Assembly (NCBI GenBank): GCA_964523895.1
Contig: CAZGBJ010000007.1
Span: 42,258-106,257 of the forward strand
Direction of reading: 5' to 3'
DNA length: 64,000 nt
Origin: UBA7359 sp964523895
Lineage (GTDB): Bacteria > Pseudomonadota > Gammaproteobacteria > Eutrophobiales > Eutrophobiaceae
The translations under genes were made by a program, and so were the position numbers. Below the pieces are notes generated by a model. It was not told the origin of the DNA. It made no database searches and saw only the letters and a program-made list of their open reading frames with translations. Below, piece after piece: positions 25,340-34,836 of the stretch (the first letter of the stretch is position 1; every line of letters starts with the position of its first letter).

Positions 25340-26392
25340 TTGACTGCTACAATACTTCATGACATTTTCTCTTCCCGCAGGATGAGGCCATTTATCATTG
25401 CAGAGATGTCAGGTAACCACAACCAATCATTAGATAGAGCATTTATGTTAGTTGAGGCGGCTGCAAAAGCGGGAGCAAATTCGATTAAATTGCAAACATA
25501 TACCGCTGATACAATGACCCTTGATATTGAGAGTGATGAATTTCTTATTGATAATCCTGATAGTCTATGGAAAGGAAACTCTCTTTATGCACTTTATGAA
25601 AAAGCACATACTCCTTGGGAATGGCACGAACCAATATTTAATCGGGCTAGAGAATTAGGGTTAATAGCATTTAGCTCACCATTTGATAGAACATCAGTTG
25701 ATTTTCTTGAATCTCTGGATGTGCCTTGTTACAAGATTGCCTCTTTTGAAAACACAGATATTCCATTAATAAAAAAAGTCGCGTCAACAGGGAAACCTAT
25801 GTTTATGTCAACTGGCATGGCAACGTATAGCGAACTGGAAGAATCAGTTCAAGCAGCTCGAGATTCCGGTTGTAAAGAATTGATGTTGCTCAAGTGTACA
25901 AGTGAGTATCCAGCATTGACTGAAAATATGAATCTATTAACTCTTCCTGACATGCGAGATTCATTTGGCTGTGAAATTGGATTATCTGACCACACTATAG
26001 GATGTGTTGCTGCGATTACGTCTGTTGCATTAGGTGTGAAAGTAATTGAAAAACATTTTACGCTTGACCGAAATGATGGTGGTGTTGATAGCAGTTTTTC
26101 GCTAATTCCAGAAGAACTCGCTCTTCTTGTTAATGAAACTGAGCATGCATGGAAATCATTAGGGAAAGTAAGTTATGGTCCGACAAAAGCGGAAAAAGTT
26201 GCCGTTACCAGGAGGCGTTCAATCTATGTAACCGAAGACATGAAATCAGGAGATGTTTTTACAGAACAAAATTTACGTTGTATTCGTCCTGGAAATGGTT
26301 TGCCTCCAAAGCATTTTGATTCGTTACTAGGCAAGGCGGTGAACTGTGATGTAAAAAAAGGAACTCCTGTCCGGTGGGACTTGGTCTCTTGA
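25340..26392 (+). CDS. pseI: Pseudaminic acid synthase
   Basis: 350 residues, NeuB family: PFIIAEMSGNHNQSLDRAFMLVEAAAKAGANSIKLQTYTADTMTL, YKIASFE, MFMSTGMAT, LLKCTSEYPA, EIGLSDHTIG, then a C-terminal SAF (antifreeze-like) domain at about 285-350. The EMSGNHN motif favours PseI over NeuB or LegI. It condenses the PseG product with phosphoenolpyruvate. TTG start 8 bases after the acyltransferase gene. Confidence 0.92.
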   Translation: MTATILHDIFSSRRMRPFIIAEMSGNHNQSLDRAFMLVEAAAKAGANSIKLQTYTADTMTLDIESDEFLIDNPDSLWKGNSLYALYEKAHTPWEWHEPIFNRARELGLIAFSSPFDRTSVDFLESLDVPCYKIASFENTDIPLIKKVASTGKPMFMSTGMATYSELEESVQAARDSGCKELMLLKCTSEYPALTENMNLLTLPDMRDSFGCEIGLSDHTIGCVAAITSVALGVKVIEKHFTLDRNDGGVDSSFSLIPEELALLVNETEHAWKSLGKVSYGPTKAEKVAVTRRRSIYVTEDMKSGDVFTEQNLRCIRPGNGLPPKHFDSLLGKAVNCDVKKGTPVRWDLVS

Positions 26393-26432
26393 TTGTGCCA
26401 CCTATTAATTTATTTTAAGTTGTAATTATTTA

Positions 26433-27182
26433 ATGTCACTTTCACAAGACAAAGTAGTAGCAATTATTGAGGCTCGAATGGGCTCGACCAGACTTCCGGG
26501 AAAACATTTGTTAAAAGCAAATGGTAAACCAATGCTTCAGCACTTAATTGAGCGATTACAACAAGTATCAGTCATTGATGAAATTGTAATAGCGACTACT
26601 AATAATAAAAAAGATGATTTGTTAGTTTCTTTTGCAAGTGAAGTTTCTGTAGGTGTTTATCGAGGAAATGAAAACGATGTTATGGGAAGGGTCGTTGAGG
26701 CAGGTGAAGCATTTTCTGCTGATGTGATCTGTGAAATAACTGGCGATTGCCCAATTATCGATCCTGAAATAGTTGAACAGGTAATTCAGACTTTCCTAGT
26801 TAATAATGCTGTGTATGTAAATAACGGTAAGCATGGTGGTTTACCTGGAGGAATGAATGTTCAGGTATTTTATCTTGAAACACTAAAACATTCAGCTGAG
26901 TTAACTCAAGATCCAAAAGACCGCGAACATGTAACTTTACATATAAAACGAAATTCAGAATTATTTCCTCCAATTTATCTTGTTGCAGAGGCAAAACTTC
27001 GTTGGCCAGAGTTAGAGTTAACCTTAGATGAGGGTGATGATTATGAATTGCTCAAACGTATTGTTGAGTTTTTTGGGGATGAAAACCCATTTTTTAGTTG
27101 TTATGACATCATACAATTGCTCCAAAAAAAAACTGATTGGATTCAAATTAATCAGCATGTAAACCGAAAGGGAGAAGGATGA
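26433..27182 (+). CDS. SpsF-type cytidylyltransferase (CMP-nonulosonate synthetase candidate)
   Basis: 249 residues: IIEARMGSTRLPGKHLLKANGKPMLQHLI, CEITGDCPIIDPEIVEQ, DREHVTLHIKRN, ELTLDEGDDYELLK. The N-terminal loop is the SpsF form rather than the ARGGSKRIP form of classical PseF. As the gene directly after pseI it is the best candidate for activating pseudaminic acid with CTP. A second SpsF-type domain exists in the fusion protein at 19377-21416, so roles may be divided. Overlaps the next gene by 4 bases. Confidence 0.85.
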   Translation: MSLSQDKVVAIIEARMGSTRLPGKHLLKANGKPMLQHLIERLQQVSVIDEIVIATTNNKKDDLLVSFASEVSVGVYRGNENDVMGRVVEAGEAFSADVICEITGDCPIIDPEIVEQVIQTFLVNNAVYVNNGKHGGLPGGMNVQVFYLETLKHSAELTQDPKDREHVTLHIKRNSELFPPIYLVAEAKLRWPELELTLDEGDDYELLKRIVEFFGDENPFFSCYDIIQLLQKKTDWIQINQHVNRKGEG

Positions 27183-28105
27183 GTTTACAAGCTTTAGTCA
27201 TTGGGCTTGGTCAGATCGGTATGGGTTACGATCTTAATGAGATTGATCAGAATATCATCACTTCTTTGGCTCGAGCATTTTCTTTGCACTCGAAGTTTGA
27301 CTTGATTGGTGGAATTGATAGTGATTCCCATAGAAGGAATATGTTTGAGAAATATTTTGGGAAATCAGCTTATTTTAATATTGATCATCTTCTTAAAAAA
27401 TATAAGCCGGATGTTGTTGCAATAGCAACACCTACAGAATCACATTTCAGTATTTTTAAGGAATTGGTTTCTCAATATACACCTAAAGTTATTTTATGTG
27501 AAAAACCTCTTTCGTATGATATCAATGAAGCAAAAAAAATGGTTAGTATAGCCATTGAAAAAGATATTTTATTATTTACCAATTATATGCGTCGATGTAA
27601 CCCGTCTGTAATTGAGTTTAAGAATCGAATTACAAAAAATGAGTTTAAAAATCCAATTAAGGGAATATGTTGGTATTCAAAAGGCTTGTTTCATAGCGGA
27701 TCTCATTTCCTTAATTTATTTCAGTATTGGCTTGGTGACGTTATAGATTTTAAGATTATCAATCAAGGACGTTTGTGGAACTCTACCGATCCAGAACCTG
27801 ATATTGAGATGGTTTTTGAAATGGGAAAAATATTATTTTTATCAACAGATACAGAAAGCAATCCTTATTATAGTGTTGAGTTAATGGCGAAAAATGGGCG
27901 CATGCGTTATGAGGGTAATCTTATGCTTTTGTCTCTTGCAAGTTCTAATGAAGAAAAGGAAATATCATCAGATATATCGAGGCCGCAGTGGCATGTTGTT
28001 GAGCAGATTTACCAATGTCTCAATGGCAATAAAAGTTCAATATGCACAGGAAAGGAAGGGCTTTCTACTCTTGATGTCCTTACACAAATTAAACGGCAGT
28101 TATGA
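27179..28105 (+). CDS. Gfo/Idh/MocA family oxidoreductase
   Basis: 308 residues. Rossmann N-terminus ALVIGLGQIGMGYDLNE, VVAIATPTESHFSIFKELV, the EKP motif in LCEKPLSYDINEAKKM with its catalytic Lys, and a C-terminal alpha/beta domain (GLFHSGSHFLNLFQYWLGD). It oxidises or reduces a sugar carbon with NAD(P). It overlaps both neighbours by 4 bases, and the following aminotransferase suggests formation of a keto-sugar that is then aminated. Confidence 0.83.
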   Translation: MSLQALVIGLGQIGMGYDLNEIDQNIITSLARAFSLHSKFDLIGGIDSDSHRRNMFEKYFGKSAYFNIDHLLKKYKPDVVAIATPTESHFSIFKELVSQYTPKVILCEKPLSYDINEAKKMVSIAIEKDILLFTNYMRRCNPSVIEFKNRITKNEFKNPIKGICWYSKGLFHSGSHFLNLFQYWLGDVIDFKIINQGRLWNSTDPEPDIEMVFEMGKILFLSTDTESNPYYSVELMAKNGRMRYEGNLMLLSLASSNEEKEISSDISRPQWHVVEQIYQCLNGNKSSICTGKEGLSTLDVLTQIKRQL

Positions 28106-29388
28106 AGGGACAGCTAAATAATAAATTAGCTCTTCATGGTGGTCCAAAGACTATTCAACAGTCGTTTAAAGGCTATAACTCTATTGGAAAAGAAGAAACG
28201 GAAGCTGCAAGGCAAGTTGTTAATAGTGGAGTATTGTCTGAATTTTTAGGAAGTTGGACGACGGGATTTTATGGCGGTTCTAAAGTTAAGGAATTTGAAA
28301 AAGCGTGTGAAAACTATTTTAAGGTAAAGCATGCGGTAACGGTTAATTCATGGACTTCAGGACTCATTGCTGCTGTTGGTGCTATTGGAATAGAACCTGG
28401 TGATGAAGTAATTGTAAGTCCTTGGACAATGTCTGCTAGTGCAACTGCAATTATGCATTGGAATGCTATACCTGTGTTTGCAGATATTGATAGAGAGACT
28501 TTTAATATTGATCCTGTATCTATTTTGAAAAATATTACTCCTAATACAAAGGCAATTATGGCTGTTGATATTTTTGGTCATTCAGCTGATATGGATATGA
28601 TAATGAAAATTGCTGATGAAAATGATTTGAAAGTAATATCTGATTCAGCTCAATCTCCAGGGGCTTTATATAAAGGTAAATATGCGGGCACGCTTGCTCA
28701 TGTGGGTGGATATAGCCTCAATTATCATAAACACATTCATACTGGAGAGGGCGGGATTCTTGTTACAAATAACGATGATATTGCTGAGAAATTGCGATTG
28801 ATTCGTAATCATGCTGAAGCAGTGGTAGAAGATAAAGGCGTAACTGAGCTTACAAACATGGTTGGCTATAATTTTCGACTTGGTGAAATTGAATGTGCAA
28901 TAGGCATTGAACAATTAAAAAAACTAAAAGGAATAGTAAAAACACGACAAGATTTAGCGGGTAAGCTTACCGAAGGATTACAAGGTTTGCCTGGTTTGCA
29001 AACTCCTATTGTAAAGCCAGAATGTACACATGCTTATTATGGGTATCCTATTATATTAGACATCGAAGAATTAGGTGTAAACAGAGAACGGATTCATGAG
29101 GCGTTACAAGCAGAAGGGGTGCCAATAGCAAAAAAATATCAGAACATACATTTGCTTCCAATGTATCAAAAAAAAATAGCATATGGCTCTAAAGGATTTC
29201 CTTGGAATTCGGAAATATGTAAACGTGACATTGATTATGGGAAAGGTATTTGTCCCATAGCAGAAGATCTTAATGACGTAACGTACCTATGTATTGGTAT
29301 GTGTGTATATGAATATGATGAAAATGATATCACTATGATAATTAAAGCATTTAGGAAGGTATGGGAAAAGTTAGGGGAGTTAATATGA
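28102..29388 (+). CDS. DegT/DnrJ/EryC1/StrS aminotransferase
   Basis: 428 residues, longer than most of the family by an N-terminal extension and inserts. PLP site: Lys in GGYSLNYHKHIHTGEGG, Asp in VISDSAQSPGA. Aminates a keto-sugar using glutamate. Context, an oxidoreductase before and a GNAT acetyltransferase after, all with ATGA overlaps, indicates a three-step route from a hydroxyl to an acetamido group. Confidence 0.87.
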   Translation: MKGQLNNKLALHGGPKTIQQSFKGYNSIGKEETEAARQVVNSGVLSEFLGSWTTGFYGGSKVKEFEKACENYFKVKHAVTVNSWTSGLIAAVGAIGIEPGDEVIVSPWTMSASATAIMHWNAIPVFADIDRETFNIDPVSILKNITPNTKAIMAVDIFGHSADMDMIMKIADENDLKVISDSAQSPGALYKGKYAGTLAHVGGYSLNYHKHIHTGEGGILVTNNDDIAEKLRLIRNHAEAVVEDKGVTELTNMVGYNFRLGEIECAIGIEQLKKLKGIVKTRQDLAGKLTEGLQGLPGLQTPIVKPECTHAYYGYPIILDIEELGVNRERIHEALQAEGVPIAKKYQNIHLLPMYQKKIAYGSKGFPWNSEICKRDIDYGKGICPIAEDLNDVTYLCIGMCVYEYDENDITMIIKAFRKVWEKLGELI

Positions 29389-29918
29389 TTTATGCACTGG
29401 GAAACAAATATTTTGTACGAGCACTTCAGCTTAGTGACTTGGAAGGGCCATATCCATCATGGTTTGAAGACCAGGAAATATGTAAATATAACTCACATGG
29501 AAAGTACTTTAAAAGTGCAAATTACTACCGTAGCTATATAGAAAATATTGATAAAGCATCTCAAATCGTTTGGGCTATATGTCATGAAAGTGATGGTCAC
29601 ATTGGTAATGTAAGCCTGCAATCTCTCTCATTTATAAATCGGAGTGCTGAATTTGCCATTATAATTGGAAATAAGGATCATATAGGTAAAGGTCTGAGCA
29701 AAATGGCCGGAAAGAAAATAATCGAACATGGATTTTATAAGTTAAATCTGGAGCGTATATATTGTGGTACGGCGGATACTAATTCTCAGATGAAAGCGCT
29801 TGCAAAATCACTCGGCATGGTAGAAGAAGGCCGTCGTAGGAAACATATTTATCTCGATAATATGTGGGTCGATATTATCGAATATGGTTTACTGCGAAAA
29901 GAAGCAAGTTTTAGCTAG
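29385..29918 (+). CDS. GNAT acetyltransferase
   Basis: 177 residues from ATG 29385, which overlaps the stop of the aminotransferase gene and has TAGGGGAG upstream; a longer start at 29361 lies inside that gene and is unlikely. RimJ/RimL type: FVRALQLSDLEGPYPSWFEDQEICKYNSHG, AEFAIIIGNKDHIGKGLSKMAGKKII, ADTNSQMKALAKSLGMVEEGRRRKHIY. Likely N-acetylates the amino sugar made by the preceding two enzymes. Confidence 0.83.
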   Translation: MIYALGNKYFVRALQLSDLEGPYPSWFEDQEICKYNSHGKYFKSANYYRSYIENIDKASQIVWAICHESDGHIGNVSLQSLSFINRSAEFAIIIGNKDHIGKGLSKMAGKKIIEHGFYKLNLERIYCGTADTNSQMKALAKSLGMVEEGRRRKHIYLDNMWVDIIEYGLLRKEASFS

Positions 29919-29933
29919 ATAGTTATTGCCGAA

Positions 29934-30800
29934 ATGAAGGTTGCTGTTGTTTGTTATCATGCTGGTGGTGCAGAAATAATATCTAGTTATATCGCCGAGA
30001 ATGATATTGATTGTTCTTTTGTGTTAGATGGACCTGCAATAAAAGTTTTTTCACGACGTTTCGGTGATATAAAAAACATATCTTCTGAAGAAGCATTGAT
30101 GGAATGTGATAGTTTTTTAACGGGGACTGGATGCGTGTCAAATTGGGAATGGAATGCAATACAAATTGCAAAAAATAATAAGAAATATGTTGTGTCCTTT
30201 ATTGACCATTGGGTTAATTATCATAATCGTTTTGTTCGAAATGGCATTGAACAAGTTCCAGATGAGGTCTGGGTGGGTGATCAACATGCTTACACGTTGG
30301 CAAGGAAAGAACTGGAAGGGTATCAAGTAAAATTTGTTGACAATCCCTATTTCAAAGAAGTAAAAAAAATGTTTGGTTATTATGCTGCGGGCAAAGTCGG
30401 TGCCTCGGCCTCAAAAAATATACTATATGTTTGTGAAAATATTAATAAACCAGAATTTCATCAAAATGATTCGATTCGTTACATGCTGGAAAATATAAGT
30501 AGAATTATTGATAACCCTGATTTGATATTAATCAGACCTCATCCGTCAGAAGAGAGCAGTAAATATAAGTGGTTGTGTGATGAATATGATTTGCCAATAG
30601 AAATTAGCACAAATTCATTACTTATAGATGATATTAAAAATTGTAAAATTGTTGCGGGCTGCACATCTATGGCAATGGTGATAGGACTTCTTGCAAAAAA
30701 ACGGGTTGTTTCTTGCATTCCAGATAACAAGACATCTTTAACTTTGCCCTTTCAGGAAATAGAAATGCTTTCTCATATCATTGATGAATGTAACATATGA
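29934..30800 (+). CDS. Unrecognised protein, glycosyltransferase-like (GT-B type candidate)
   Basis: 288 residues, no signal peptide or membrane helix. Starts with a Rossmann-like VAVVCYHAGGAEIISSYI; later FIDHWVNYHNRF, VPDEVWVGDQHAYTLARKEL, and a second half with LILIRPHPSEESSKYKWL and IVAGCTSMAMVIGLLAKKRVV. The RPHP-E and GCTSMAM segments resemble the C-terminal donor-binding half of sialyl- or polysialyltransferase-like and capsule GT-B proteins. It overlaps the next gene by 4 bases. A role in transferring the nonulosonic acid is an inference from position. Confidence 0.6.
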   Translation: MKVAVVCYHAGGAEIISSYIAENDIDCSFVLDGPAIKVFSRRFGDIKNISSEEALMECDSFLTGTGCVSNWEWNAIQIAKNNKKYVVSFIDHWVNYHNRFVRNGIEQVPDEVWVGDQHAYTLARKELEGYQVKFVDNPYFKEVKKMFGYYAAGKVGASASKNILYVCENINKPEFHQNDSIRYMLENISRIIDNPDLILIRPHPSEESSKYKWLCDEYDLPIEISTNSLLIDDIKNCKIVAGCTSMAMVIGLLAKKRVVSCIPDNKTSLTLPFQEIEMLSHIIDECNI

Positions 30801-32434
30801 TTGATCTGAATGAATTGAAAGAAAAATATTTTAATTTATTAAATTGGTTAAGGGGTGATAAATCATGCCGTATATTCATAGAGCATAATAAAAAAATATT
30901 TTCTTCTGTACCTAATAAAAAAGCAGATAAATTTATTGTTCTGCTTGAATTAAATGATATGCATTCCAGCATAATCGCTTATAGTTATTTGGCTAATGTG
31001 TTGTCATCATTCTATGGTGCTGAAATCATAGCTTATGTTCCAGATTTTCCAACCAGTTGGAAACGAATGCTTGCATGGCACATGCGTCGAAGATTAAACA
31101 TGGATGTCTTCGCAATATATAAATCATTCGGCACTAAAGGTTTCTTGCTTCCAACTCTCAACAAGAAACAATGTAAAAAAGCAGAATGTTTGTTTAAAGG
31201 TATATTGGAAAATTTGAAAACAATATCAGATGTTGAGTCTGTTGTTATAGATGGGGTGCATATTGGGGACTTAATATATGATTCGTACCTTAAATATTAT
31301 GAAAGACCAACTATAGAGATTAATGATAAGGATTTCCATGTTTCGCTGTTTAAAACAGTTAAATTATTTGTCTTTTGGCAAGATTATATTAAAAACCATA
31401 ATGTCTCAGCCATTAATGTGAGCCACTGTGTTTACAATACTGCCTTACCTGTTCGAATCGCAATTAATGAAGGTGTTTCAGTCTTTCAGGCTAATGCAAC
31501 ACATGTATATAGACTAAGTAAAAAGAATAACTTTGCTTATAATGATGTTAAGTATTACAAAGAACGTTTTTCAGCATTGCCTGTTGAAGTTCGTGATGCA
31601 GGTCTGAAAGTAGCTGAGCGTAGAATTAATGAACGTTTTTCCGGCAAAATAGGTATTGATATGTCATATTCGACTAAATCAGCATATGGTGAGTTTAAAG
31701 AAGAAAGACTAATTGCCAAATCAGACAGAAAAAAAATATTAATTGCCGCACATTGTTTCTTCGATAGCCCGCATAGCTATGGCGTTAATCTATTTCCGGA
31801 TTTTTATGAATGGCTTGACTTTTTAGGTTCTACATCTGAAGAAACAGATTATGATTGGTACATTAAAACTCATCCAGATTATGTATCAAAAACAAAAGAA
31901 ATTATTGAGCTGTTTGTTAGTAAGTATAAGAAATTTAATTTGTTACCTTCGGACAGCTCTCATAATCAGATTATTAAAGAAGGAATAGATGTTGCTTTAA
32001 GCGTCTATGGAACAATTGGGTTTGAATATGCCGCGCAAGGCATCCCTGTGATTAACGCATCGTTAAATAATCCACACATAGCTTACAATTTCAACTTGCA
32101 TCCTAGGAGTATTGAGGAATATAAAAAAATATTGGTGAATTTGGAAAATCTCAGTCTGACGATAGACAAGAAAGATGTGTATGAATATTATTTTATGAAA
32201 AATATATATAACACTGAAGATTGGTTGTTTTCTGACTATGCTAAAATGATTAAAGATGTTGGTGGCTATAGAGAGCAATTTAGTTCAAAAGTTTATGCTG
32301 TTTGGCTGCATGGATTTAATGTGAATAGCCATCAAGAAACAATAAAAGCATTATCAAAGTTTGTAGAATCTGAAGATTTCCGTCTCAATCATCATCATTC
32401 AAATAGAAAATTTAACATGAAAAAGGTGGCATAA
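30797..32434 (+). CDS. Unrecognised large protein, capsule-glycosyltransferase-like
   Basis: 545 residues, soluble by appearance. The C-terminal half contains KILIAAHCFFDSPHSYG, WYIKTHPDYVSKTKEIIELF and VALSVYGTIGFEYAAQGIPVINASLNNPH, a layout (THPDY; S-YGTIGFEYA-GIPVI) found in capsule polysaccharide glycosyltransferase-like proteins that use CMP-activated acids. The N-terminal half (LLELNDMHSSIIAYSYLANVLSSFYGAEIIAYVP) could be the acceptor domain. It is coupled by an ATGA overlap to the preceding candidate and the pair may act together. Confidence 0.6.
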   Translation: MIDLNELKEKYFNLLNWLRGDKSCRIFIEHNKKIFSSVPNKKADKFIVLLELNDMHSSIIAYSYLANVLSSFYGAEIIAYVPDFPTSWKRMLAWHMRRRLNMDVFAIYKSFGTKGFLLPTLNKKQCKKAECLFKGILENLKTISDVESVVIDGVHIGDLIYDSYLKYYERPTIEINDKDFHVSLFKTVKLFVFWQDYIKNHNVSAINVSHCVYNTALPVRIAINEGVSVFQANATHVYRLSKKNNFAYNDVKYYKERFSALPVEVRDAGLKVAERRINERFSGKIGIDMSYSTKSAYGEFKEERLIAKSDRKKILIAAHCFFDSPHSYGVNLFPDFYEWLDFLGSTSEETDYDWYIKTHPDYVSKTKEIIELFVSKYKKFNLLPSDSSHNQIIKEGIDVALSVYGTIGFEYAAQGIPVINASLNNPHIAYNFNLHPRSIEEYKKILVNLENLSLTIDKKDVYEYYFMKNIYNTEDWLFSDYAKMIKDVGGYREQFSSKVYAVWLHGFNVNSHQETIKALSKFVESEDFRLNHHHSNRKFNMKKVA

Positions 32435-32436
32435 TA

Positions 32437-33213
32437 ATGAAAGCTGTGATTCTGGCGGGTGGTTTGGGCACTAGGTTGAGTGAAGAGACTGATTTGAGAC
32501 CAAAGCCTATGGTGGAAATTGGTAACAAACCAATCTTATGGCACATCATGAAAAATTATTCTGCTCATAACATCAATGAATTCATTATTTGTTGTGGATA
32601 TAAGGGCTATGTGATTAAGGAATATTTTGCGAATTATTTTTTACACATGTCTGATGTTACATTTGATATGCGTGATAATAAAATGAATGTTCATCATAAT
32701 AATGCTGAGCCATGGAAAGTAACATTATTAGATACGGGTGAAAAAAGTGAAACGGGTGGCCGATTAAGACGTGTGAATGAGTATGTGAAAAATGATGATG
32801 CATTTTGTTTTACATATGGTGATGGTGTCAGTGATGTGGATATAACTGCCTTGATAAAATTCCATTTTAATAAAAATAAATTAGCTACTTTAACAGCGAC
32901 TAGACCACCAGGCCGTTATGGTGCAGTCAAACTTGACTCTAATGATATCGTCGAAAAATTTCAGGAAAAACCTGAAGGGGACGGAAGTTGGATCAATGGT
33001 GGTTTTTTTGTGCTATCTCCAGCGGTGCTTAAATTAATTGATAATGATTCTATTAGTTGGGAGAGTAGCACCCTAAATACTTTATCTGAAAAACGTCAAC
33101 TTAGTGCATTTCGTCATTCTGGTTTTTGGCAACCTATGGATACTCTTCGTGATAAGAATTTTCTAAATGAATTATGGAATAGTGGTAATGCACCATGGAA
33201 AGTTTGGGACTAA
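32437..33213 (+). CDS. rfbF: Glucose-1-phosphate cytidylyltransferase
   Basis: 258 residues: MKAVILAGGLGTRLSEETDLRPKPMVEIGNKPILWHIMKNY, GYKGYVIKEYFANYF, FCFTYGDGVSDVD, and WQPMDTLRDK, all RfbF signatures. It makes CDP-glucose, the entry point of CDP-deoxysugars. Overlaps rfbG by 19 bases. Confidence 0.94.
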   Translation: MKAVILAGGLGTRLSEETDLRPKPMVEIGNKPILWHIMKNYSAHNINEFIICCGYKGYVIKEYFANYFLHMSDVTFDMRDNKMNVHHNNAEPWKVTLLDTGEKSETGGRLRRVNEYVKNDDAFCFTYGDGVSDVDITALIKFHFNKNKLATLTATRPPGRYGAVKLDSNDIVEKFQEKPEGDGSWINGGFFVLSPAVLKLIDNDSISWESSTLNTLSEKRQLSAFRHSGFWQPMDTLRDKNFLNELWNSGNAPWKVWD

Positions 33214-34274
33214 ATCTGTTTTCTGAGCTTTATCACGGTAGACGTGTTCTTCTAACGGGGCATACTGGCTTTAAAGGAAGTTGGCTTGCACTATGGTTAA
33301 AAATGCTGGGCGCAAAAGTTACCGGGCTTTCACTTGCACCGGGATCGTCACCCAACCACTGGGATTTATTACAAATGGGAATGCAAAGTCATTTTCTGGA
33401 TATTCGTGATGTTTCTGCAATAAAAGATACTATTAAAGCTGTGCAACCGGAAATAATGTTCCATCTTGCAGCTCAATCCTTGGTAAGGGGTTCCTATAAC
33501 GACCCATTAAGAACCTGGGAAACTAACGTCATGGGCACAGCTAATCTTCTGGAAATTTGCCGGGAAGTGCCCGAATTGAAAGCCATTGTTATTGTCACAT
33601 CAGATAAATGCTATGAAAACCGTGAAAGGCTGAAGGGATACTCTGAAAATGATCCTTTAGGTGGATATGATCCATATAGCGCATCGAAAGCTGGTGCGGA
33701 ACTTGTTGCTGCCAGTTATCGTAATTCTTTTTATTCTGAGCCTAATATGCCACTTCTTGCAACTGCTCGTGCTGGAAATGTGATCGGGGGAGGTGATTGG
33801 TCAGAAAATCGTTTGATCCCCGATCTTGTTCGTGCAATAGAGAATAAAGAAATATTGGAAATACGTTCTCCTGATTCTATAAGACCTTGGCAACATGTGC
33901 TTGAATCACTTTCTGGATATCTCATGTTAGGACAAAAATTACTCGAAGGTCAGAGTGAATTTGCCTCGGCATGGAATTTTGGTCCTGACCAGAAAGCGAA
34001 TTTTACTGTATCACAAGTGCTTAATGGATTGAGTGAATATTGGACAGATGTTTCTTGGGGAGTAACAAAGGCATCTCAACCACATGAAACTGGATTACTA
34101 TTTTTGGATAGTTCTAAAGCGAATAATACGTTGAGGTGGAAGCCCGTATTGAATTTCAAAGAAACTTTGATGATGACTGCGGATTGGTATAAGGAATACC
34201 AGAAAACGGGTAGCGTAATAAGCCTGCAACAATTAGTGCAATATTCAGAAAAACTAGCTGCCATTTCAGAATAA
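33195..34274 (+). CDS. rfbG: CDP-glucose 4,6-dehydratase
   Basis: 359 residues, extended SDR: RRVLLTGHTGFKGSWLALWLKMLGAKVTGLS, FHLAAQSLVRGSY, VTSDKCYEN with YDPYSASKAGAEL (YxxxK), ENRLIPDLVRAI and RPWQHVLESLSGYL. Makes CDP-4-keto-6-deoxyglucose from the RfbF product. No 3-dehydratase of the RfbH type follows, so the keto sugar goes to other enzymes here. Confidence 0.94.
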   Translation: MESLGLNLFSELYHGRRVLLTGHTGFKGSWLALWLKMLGAKVTGLSLAPGSSPNHWDLLQMGMQSHFLDIRDVSAIKDTIKAVQPEIMFHLAAQSLVRGSYNDPLRTWETNVMGTANLLEICREVPELKAIVIVTSDKCYENRERLKGYSENDPLGGYDPYSASKAGAELVAASYRNSFYSEPNMPLLATARAGNVIGGGDWSENRLIPDLVRAIENKEILEIRSPDSIRPWQHVLESLSGYLMLGQKLLEGQSEFASAWNFGPDQKANFTVSQVLNGLSEYWTDVSWGVTKASQPHETGLLFLDSSKANNTLRWKPVLNFKETLMMTADWYKEYQKTGSVISLQQLVQYSEKLAAISE

Positions 34275-34278
34275 ATTT

Positions 34279-34836
34279 ATGTCTTTGATGATTAATGAAA
34301 CCTTTATTTCAGGTGTTTTTCTTATAGGAAATACACAATTTGCTGATCCTAGAGGGAAATTTTCTCGTTTTTTCTGCAAAGAAGAACTTTCTACTGTATT
34401 AGAAGGAAGAGATATTAAGCAGGTTAATTTTTCTTGTACCGAATCTATAGGGGCTATTAGAGGACTTCATTATCAATCTTCACCTCATGCAGAGATGAAA
34501 ATTGTACGTTGCCTTAAAGGAAAGGTATGGGATGTGGTCGTTGATCTTCGTGAGGATTCGCCAACTTTCTTGAGCTGGCATACCGAAGAGCTTTCCCCCT
34601 CAAATCACAATGCATTAGTTATTCCAGAGGGGTGTGCTCATGGGTTCCAGGTCTTGCAGTCAGGTTCTGAATTACTCTATATGCATACAGAGTATTATAA
34701 TCCCGAATATGAAGGGGGCTTACGTTATAACGATCCAAAGTTAAAAATTCCGTGGCCAATTCCAGCAGTTGACATTTCAGAGCGAGACTTGAACCATCCT
34801 TTAATTAGTTCAAATTATAAAGGCATTAAAATTTGA
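34279..34836 (+). CDS. RmlC-type cupin, CDP-4-keto-6-deoxysugar epimerase candidate
   Basis: 185 residues of the dTDP-4-dehydrorhamnose 3,5-epimerase family: DPRGKFSRFFCKEEL, FSCTESIGAIRGLHYQSSPHAEMKIVRCLKGKVWDVVVDLR (catalytic His in GLHYQ), VIPEGCAHGFQVLQ, YYNPEYEGGLRYNDP. No dTDP-sugar genes are nearby, so it most likely epimerises the CDP-keto sugar at C3 and/or C5. Coupled to the methyltransferase gene by a TTGA overlap. Confidence 0.82.
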   Translation: MSLMINETFISGVFLIGNTQFADPRGKFSRFFCKEELSTVLEGRDIKQVNFSCTESIGAIRGLHYQSSPHAEMKIVRCLKGKVWDVVVDLREDSPTFLSWHTEELSPSNHNALVIPEGCAHGFQVLQSGSELLYMHTEYYNPEYEGGLRYNDPKLKIPWPIPAVDISERDLNHPLISSNYKGIKI

